Source: Acidobacteriota bacterium
GTDB taxonomy: Bacteria; Acidobacteriota; Terriglobia; Bryobacterales; Bryobacteraceae
Direction: 5' to 3'
DNA length: 6,855 bases
Assembly (NCBI GenBank): GCA_021788955.1
Contig: JAJYKC010000129.1
Location: forward strand, 1-6,855
The notes under the pieces were generated by a model. That model was not told the origin of the DNA. It saw only the letters and a list, made by a program, of their open reading frames with translations, and did not search any database. This document shows positions 5,918 to 6,855 of the stretch, piece by piece. Position numbers and translations under genes: made by a program. Numbering within the stretch: the stretch's first letter is position 1; each line of letters starts with the position of its first letter.

Positions 5918-6406
5918 GTGATCTGCACCGGCGGGACGATCGAGAAAGTATATTCCGAGCCGGACGGGCAGGTGCGCAACCTGGACGGCAAGATCGATCG
6001 TTACTTGAGCCTGCTGCGGTTGCCGGACCTCGACATCGAAACGATCCGGCTTATGAACAAAGACAGTCTGGAGCTGACCGAAGCCGACCGGATGCTGATT
6101 CTCGCTGCGGTTCGAGCCAAGCTGCCGCGCCGGGCACCCATCGTAATTACCCACGGCACTGACACGATGGTAGAAACCGGGCTCTATTTGAAGAAGAATC
6201 TCGAGGGGTTGCAGGCGCCGATCGTAATGACTGGAGCGATGACGCCGCTGGGTTTTGAGCGCAGCGACGGGCTTCAGAATCTGACCGAGAGTCTACTGGC
6301 CTCACAGATTCTGCCGCCGGGCGTGTACGTATGCATGCACAGCCGCGTGTTTCCCATCGAACGCGTGCGGAAAGACAGAGACCTCGCACGTTTTGTCGCA
6401 CTTTAA
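5918..6406 (+). CDS. Short single-domain asparaginase-like protein
   Basis: Matches the N-terminal domain of type I/II L-asparaginases (COG0252 superfamily) in its short form of about 160 residues. It carries the nucleophile-loop motif CTGGTIEKVY (Thr7 corresponding to Thr12 of E. coli AnsB), KDSLELT (48-54), THGTDTMVET (78-87, with the Thr81-Asp82 pair) and VMTGAMTP. The C-terminal VRKDRDLARF carries Lys152, which probably corresponds to the catalytic Lys162. It ends where other short members end (RF.AL), so the C-terminus appears complete. Asparagine or glutamine hydrolysis is therefore plausible but not certain, since many short members are uncharacterised. The start is odd: GTG at 5918 is the only usual start codon in an open frame reaching back to 5837, yet it cuts into the first beta strand (residues LVVICTGGT in frame) and has no good ribosome binding site. 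Confidence 0.85.
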   Translation: MICTGGTIEKVYSEPDGQVRNLDGKIDRYLSLLRLPDLDIETIRLMNKDSLELTEADRMLILAAVRAKLPRRAPIVITHGTDTMVETGLYLKKNLEGLQAPIVMTGAMTPLGFERSDGLQNLTESLLASQILPPGVYVCMHSRVFPIERVRKDRDLARFVAL

Positions 6407-6498
6407 CCGCGTATAGGCCTCTCTGAGATCGCGGGCGATAAATCCCGCTGGACAGCCACTAATCGGGTAGCGGCGCCTGAAGTTTGCGGCGCGAACCG
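6407..6498 (+). other. Short non-coding interval
   Basis: About 90 nt between the asparaginase-like gene and the last gene. It holds a small inverted repeat, GCGGG (6431-6435) with CCCGC (6444-6448) around an eight-base loop, without a following T-run. No clear terminator, promoter or RNA gene is seen. Confidence 0.4.
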
Positions 6499-6528
6499 AT
6501 GCCACCTCCAACCTCCTGGCTCCCCAGA

Positions 6529-6855
6529 ATGGATTCCTTCGTCGCGGCCTGTTTTGGGCCGCTGGCGGTGATCATCCTGGTCAGCGGGTTAGACGACATC
6601 GTGCTGCTTGGGATGTGGTCAATATCGCTCTGGCGAGGCCAAAGGACAGCTCGGACCGAACCGGAGCCGGAGCTGGTGGGCTGGCCCCGTCCCAAGGTGA
6701 CGGTAAAAATCGGGGAAGAAATCTCACTTTCCGCGCCGGTGGCCGCCCCGCCGCCGCCCCCCGAGGAAGCGCTGGTTCCCGCCGCCCGGCAGGAAGAGAT
6801 TCCCGAGTTGGCGCGCATGGCGCCGGCGGTGCCCATCAAAACCCTGGCCGCGGAA
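6529..6855 (+). CDS. Membrane protein, N-terminal part, possibly an NfrB-like glycosyltransferase (3' end outside window)
   Basis: An open frame of 109 codons runs off the right edge. It begins with a hydrophobic stretch (about residues 4-36) containing GPLAVIILVSGLDD, then a charged segment (WRGQRTARTEPEPEL), VTVKIGEEISLSAP, and a Pro/Glu/Ala-rich linker from about residue 70. The SGLDD motif at the end of a membrane segment resembles the start of NfrB-type family 2 glycosyltransferases (bacteriophage N4 adsorption protein B), where the membrane segment is followed by a cytosolic transferase domain. The resemblance is from memory and covers only the first segment, so the function is tentative. 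An in-frame ATG at 6499 would add ten residues; neither start has a clear ribosome binding site. A long frame also exists on the opposite strand (6459-6839), but its Ser/Gly-rich product looks like a shadow. Confidence 0.5.
   Translation, partial: MDSFVAACFGPLAVIILVSGLDDIVLLGMWSISLWRGQRTARTEPEPELVGWPRPKVTVKIGEEISLSAPVAAPPPPPEEALVPAARQEEIPELARMAPAVPIKTLAAE

Noticed and set aside
6431..6448. GCGGG...CCCGC hairpin as a terminator or tRNA T-arm
   Set aside because: Stem of only five pairs, no T-run, an eight-base loop without the TTC motif, and no acceptor or anticodon arm around it.
6459..6839. Reverse-strand frame of 126 codons at the right edge
   Set aside because: The product is Ser/Gly-rich without motifs; the opposite strand gives a hydrophobic N-terminus with an SGLDD motif and runs to the window edge.

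Overview
The window reads as ordinary bacterial chromosome: about 60% GC, genes densely packed and all on the + strand. I see no tRNA, rRNA, insertion sequence, CRISPR array or phage gene. The lineage cannot be fixed from the sequence. A moderately GC-rich genome with a complete ISC iron-sulfur operon, a secreted DUF1080 protein, a stand-alone receiver and a possible NfrB-like membrane protein would fit an Acidobacteriota-type organism (Solibacter/Bryobacter-like). That is inference from gene content only.

Positions 1-4504 hold one tight transcription unit: iscS (3' part), iscU, iscA, hscB, hscA, iscX and msrA. Gaps are 22, 15, -4, 7, 4 and 4 nt. IscS takes sulfur from cysteine, IscU is the scaffold for the nascent Fe-S cluster, and the HscB/HscA J-protein/Hsp70 pair releases the cluster by acting on the LPPVK motif of IscU, which is present. 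IscA is an A-type carrier and IscX modulates IscS. Two things differ from the textbook gammaproteobacterial operon. The ferredoxin gene (fdx) that usually sits between hscA and iscX is absent, and a methionine sulfoxide reductase gene (msrA) is appended to the end, joining cluster assembly to oxidative-damage repair.

Positions 4505-4810 are about 300 nt of non-coding DNA. They contain a nested inverted repeat (4589-4631) and a plausible -10 box, followed by a strong ribosome binding site. Positions 4811-5197 encode a single-domain CheY-like response regulator with no kinase or output domain nearby.

Positions 5229-6406 encode a secreted DUF1080 (3-keto-disaccharide hydrolase family) protein and a short single-domain asparaginase-like protein whose start is problematic. 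After about 90 nt of non-coding DNA, the window ends inside a membrane protein gene. Its N-terminus resembles the first membrane segment of NfrB-type glycosyltransferases and is followed by a proline/glutamate-rich linker.

I do not see a convincing new biological system here. The points most worth checking are the missing fdx with msrA appended, the asparaginase start, the partial gene at the right edge and the intergenic hairpin.
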